From: Geobacteraceae bacterium
Lineage (GTDB): Bacteria; Desulfobacterota; Desulfuromonadia; Geobacterales; Geobacteraceae
DNA length: 17,417 nt
Reading direction: 5' to 3'
Assembly (NCBI GenBank): GCA_012797715.1
Contig: JAAZOO010000493.1
Location: 1-17,417 of the forward strand
In this document: positions 15,663 through 17,417 of the stretch, in pieces
How positions within the stretch are numbered: the first letter of the stretch is position 1
How the letters are laid out: each line of letters opens with the position of its first letter
Translations under genes and position numbers: made by a program
The notes under the pieces: generated by a model
Databases searched by the model: none
Told to the model about the DNA's origin: nothing
The model's input: the letters and a program-made list of their open reading frames with translations, nothing else

Positions 15663-15965
15663 ATGCAAGGAAAACCAGCCGGCATGCCGTCGCTCGGCCG
15701 TATCATTCAGGATGTCCGGCTCGCCATTTCACTGGTCCGCGACTACCGGAACGGTTCGTACCGGACGGTGCCGGTCCATACGATTGTCGCTGTCGTCCTG
15801 ATGCTCGTCTATATCTTTAATCCCCTCGACCTTATTCCCGACGTTCTTCCCATTGTCGGTTTGATCGACGACGCGCTGGCGGCAGCCCTCTTCCTGTGGT
15901 TCGTGGAGCGTGATCTCCATGCCTACGGGGAATGGAAGAAAGGTTCTTCGTCGCCGCGCCCATGA
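15663..15965 (+). CDS. DUF1232 (YkvA-like) small membrane protein
   Basis: 100 residues. The ATG at 15663 follows AAAGGGGA. After a short basic N-terminus come two hydrophobic segments (about 36-53 and 61-81) joined by NPLDLIPDVLPIVGLIDD (53-70), the signature of DUF1232 proteins such as YkvA. The family is widespread and its function unknown. The first six residues include a second Met at position 8, so the start could be slightly later. The gene stands alone, with repeats upstream and queH 120 bp downstream under its own likely promoter. A CCCGGG inverted repeat with a 10-nt loop lies just after the stop codon (about 15966-15987) but has no T-run. Confidence 0.85.
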   Translation: MQGKPAGMPSLGRIIQDVRLAISLVRDYRNGSYRTVPVHTIVAVVLMLVYIFNPLDLIPDVLPIVGLIDDALAAALFLWFVERDLHAYGEWKKGSSSPRP

Positions 15966-16048
15966 CCCGGGCTGTCCGTTCCCCGGGAATCCGTCCCAGA
16001 GAGACGCGAGCTTTTCGCGATACTCCCCTATTGGGGGGCGCTGCGCCA

Positions 16049-16078
16049 TTGCCTTTGCCGGGAGAAATGGTTTACTAT
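16049..16078 (+). promoter_or_regulatory. Candidate promoter of the queH operon
   Basis: TTGCCT (16049-16054), an 18-bp spacer and TACTAT (16073-16078). Each hexamer matches consensus at four of six positions. Only 7 nt separate the -10 from the queH ATG at 16086, so a transcript from here would begin at or next to the start codon. Confidence 0.45.
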
Positions 16079-16085
16079 ACGGCCC

Positions 16086-16643
16086 ATGGATATCTTGCTA
16101 CACATCTGCTGTGCACCGTGCGCTATCTACCCCCTGGAGGCCCTCCGTGCCTCCGGCGCCCGGGTCACCGGCTTCTTTTTCAACCACAACATACATCCCT
16201 ACCAGGAATACCGGCGCCGTCTGGAGACGGTGAGGCAGTACGCCTCTCTGGTAGATGTGACGGTTCTGTACCGGGATGAGTACCTGCTGGAGCAATTCCT
16301 GGCAGCCGTTGCATCCCGGCCGGAAGATCGGTGCCGCTACTGCTATTCGTCCCGCATCCAAGAGACGGCGCGCGTTGCCTCCGAGCTGGGGTACGAGGCA
16401 TTCACCACTTCCCTCCTCTACAGCCGCTACCAGGCCCATGACGCGATCCGCGCGGAGGGCGAGCGGGCTGGGGAACGCTACGGTCTCCGTTTCCTCTACG
16501 AGGACTACCGGACCGGCTGGCGCAGGGGCATCGACATATCAAAACAGATGGGACTCTACCGGCAGCAGTATTGCGGCTGCATCTACAGCGAGAAGGATCG
16601 GTATGCTCCCAAGGCGCCCCGCGCCGAGGAGGCGGGTCCGTGA
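16086..16643 (+). CDS. queH: Epoxyqueuosine reductase QueH
   Basis: 185 residues. QueH (DUF208) performs the last step of queuosine synthesis in tRNA, reducing epoxyqueuosine to queuosine, as a non-homologous replacement for QueG. Diagnostic cysteines are all present: ILLHICCAPC (C8, C9, C12), RCRYCYSSR (C83, C86) and QYCGCIYSE (C163, C165). In studied QueH some of these hold an Fe-S cluster, and the CGC pair is expected to be redox active. SLLYSRYQAHD is also typical. The start fits the family, whose CC motif lies within the first ten or so residues. There is no ribosome site at normal spacing. The next gene overlaps the stop codon (GTGA), so the genes form an operon. No other queuosine gene is in the window. 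Confidence 0.94.
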   Translation: MDILLHICCAPCAIYPLEALRASGARVTGFFFNHNIHPYQEYRRRLETVRQYASLVDVTVLYRDEYLLEQFLAAVASRPEDRCRYCYSSRIQETARVASELGYEAFTTSLLYSRYQAHDAIRAEGERAGERYGLRFLYEDYRTGWRRGIDISKQMGLYRQQYCGCIYSEKDRYAPKAPRAEEAGP

Positions 16644-16852
16644 CAGGTGTGGGCAGGATGCTTATCGTGGCCGGTCTGGTGATTGCGGCCGTCGGCGGGC
16701 TGCTGCTTCTCTCCGGAAAGATCCCCTGGCTGGGGAGGCTGCCCGGCGACATTCTCGTCAAGAGAGAGAAATTCACCTTCTACTTTCCCCTTGCCACCTC
16801 TCTCCTCATCTCTCTCCTTCTCTCTCTGATTCTCTGGCTGTTTCGAAAATAG
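16640..16852 (+). CDS. DUF2905 small membrane protein
   Basis: 70 residues from the GTG at 16640, which overlaps the queH stop codon and has GAGGAGG seven nt upstream. An ATG at 16658 is a weaker alternative that would remove six residues. The protein has two membrane helices (about 7-26 and 48-67) around WLGRLPGDILVKREKFTFYFPLAT, which is the core of DUF2905. Function unknown. The overlap with queH and the spacing to the next gene (ribosome site AGGAGG overlaps the stop codon) show tight co-expression. The last helix is encoded by a pyrimidine-rich CT tract (about 16790-16836). Confidence 0.88.
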   Translation: MTGVGRMLIVAGLVIAAVGGLLLLSGKIPWLGRLPGDILVKREKFTFYFPLATSLLISLLLSLILWLFRK

Positions 16853-16861
16853 GAGGATTCC

Positions 16862-17417
16862 ATGGCAATCAACAGGATGAATGCCGTTTTTCTGGAAGTT
16901 ATGGAGTGGTTCGACGAGACCGGAACGGAGTTGGTGCACCGCATCCCGGCTGAGGGGTCGGCAGAGATCACGTTCGGCTCCCAACTGGTGGTGCGGGAAA
17001 GCCAGCGCGCGGTCTTTTTCCGTGACGGCAGGGCCGCGGATGTCTTCGGTCCGGGGCGGCATACCCTGTCCAGCAGCAATCTTCCCATCCTGACGAAGAT
17101 ACTCTCCCTGCCGTGGAATTTCACTTCTCCGTTCCGCTGCGAGGTGTGCTTTGTCAGCATGAAGACCTTTACCGACATGCGCTGGGGGACCAGGGAGCCG
17201 GTGGCGTTCCGGGACGCGGAGTTCGGAATGGTCCGGCTGCGCGCCTTCGGCACCTATACGTTTCGAGTAACGGACCCGTTGTCGCTGGTTACTACGCTTG
17301 CCGGCACCCAAGGTGTCTATACCCTTCTCCAGATTGAGGAATTCCTCCGTGACGTGACCGTGTCGCGGCTGAACGACCTTTTGGGGGAAACGCTGAAGAC
17401 CCTCCTGGATCTGCCGC
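16862..17417 (+). CDS. SPFH domain / virion-core-like protein (3' end outside window)
   Basis: The frame starts at the ATG at 16862, five nt after AGGAGG (16851-16856), and is open to the window end with about 185 residues visible. The N-terminus reads MNAVFLEVMEWFDETGTELV, then ITFGSQLVVRESQRAVFFRDGR and FGPGRHTLSSSNLPILTKI. This is the pattern of bacterial SPFH proteins related to YdjI and the virion-core group. FVSMKTFTDMRWGTREPVAFRD and VRLRAFGTYTFRVTDP follow as expected. Such proteins are soluble or membrane-associated scaffolds, often with a C-terminal zinc-ribbon or glycine-rich tail, which would lie outside the window. It is the third gene of the queH operon here. Role unknown; the family is confident. 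Confidence 0.85.
   Translation, partial: MAINRMNAVFLEVMEWFDETGTELVHRIPAEGSAEITFGSQLVVRESQRAVFFRDGRAADVFGPGRHTLSSSNLPILTKILSLPWNFTSPFRCEVCFVSMKTFTDMRWGTREPVAFRDAEFGMVRLRAFGTYTFRVTDPLSLVTTLAGTQGVYTLLQIEEFLRDVTVSRLNDLLGETLKTLLDLP

Noticed and set aside
15120..15801. Several overlapping frames across the 15339-15537 palindrome
   Set aside because: A palindrome opens frames on both strands; none has a ribosome site or recognisable product.
1..17417. CRISPR arrays, tRNA or rRNA genes, and complete insertion sequences
   Set aside because: No regularly spaced short direct repeats, no cloverleaf-like or rRNA-like sequence, and no transposase frame was recognised anywhere.

Overview
The window is GC-rich, densely coded bacterial chromosome. 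The mix of genes (GXGXG-type glutamate synthase, PocR-domain hybrid histidine kinase, YbiT-type ABC-F, QueH, DUF1361) together with several small interspersed palindromic repeats resembles a Geobacter-like member of the Desulfuromonadota. That placement is an inference from gene style and remembered repeat families: there is no rRNA or other taxonomic marker here.

Layout. 2-3625 (+): 3' part of a glutamate synthase large-subunit gene. 3626-3708: short convergent gap with G-runs on both strands. 3709-4299 (-): predicted lipoprotein. 4300-4487: divergent promoter region. 4488-5114 and 5118-6128 (+): MarC-family membrane protein and a two-domain glycosyltransferase, 3 nt apart. 6129-7530: accessory patch with one copy of an interspersed repeat, a visibly AT-richer DUF1361 membrane-protein gene, a fragment of a RhuM-family gene, and a promoter followed by a strong intrinsic terminator in the leader of the next gene. 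7531-9168 (+): YbiT-type ABC-F ATPase. 9169-9689: a second repeat copy, a probable terminator, and a 142-bp element with terminal inverted repeats and a possible 4-bp target duplication. 9690-13247 (+): membrane-bound hybrid sensor kinase with PAS, PocR, kinase and receiver modules. 13454-15229 (+): RmuC-like protein with a 62-residue internal repeat. 15230-15662: a degenerate and a complete copy of the interspersed repeat. 15663-15965 (+): small DUF1232 membrane protein. 16086-17417 (+): queH, DUF2905 and SPFH genes in a tight operon, the last cut by the window end.

The genes do not form one pathway. They are housekeeping or stress functions (nitrogen assimilation, tRNA queuosine synthesis, translation-associated ABC-F, recombination-associated RmuC) plus sensing and envelope genes, separated by repeat-filled intergenic regions. 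No clearly new multi-gene system was found. The points most worth a second look are the terminator in the ABC-F leader, the two repeat families, the repeat-expanded RmuC coiled coil, the RhuM remnant beside the low-GC gene, the glycosyltransferase fusion, and a possibly leaderless queH.
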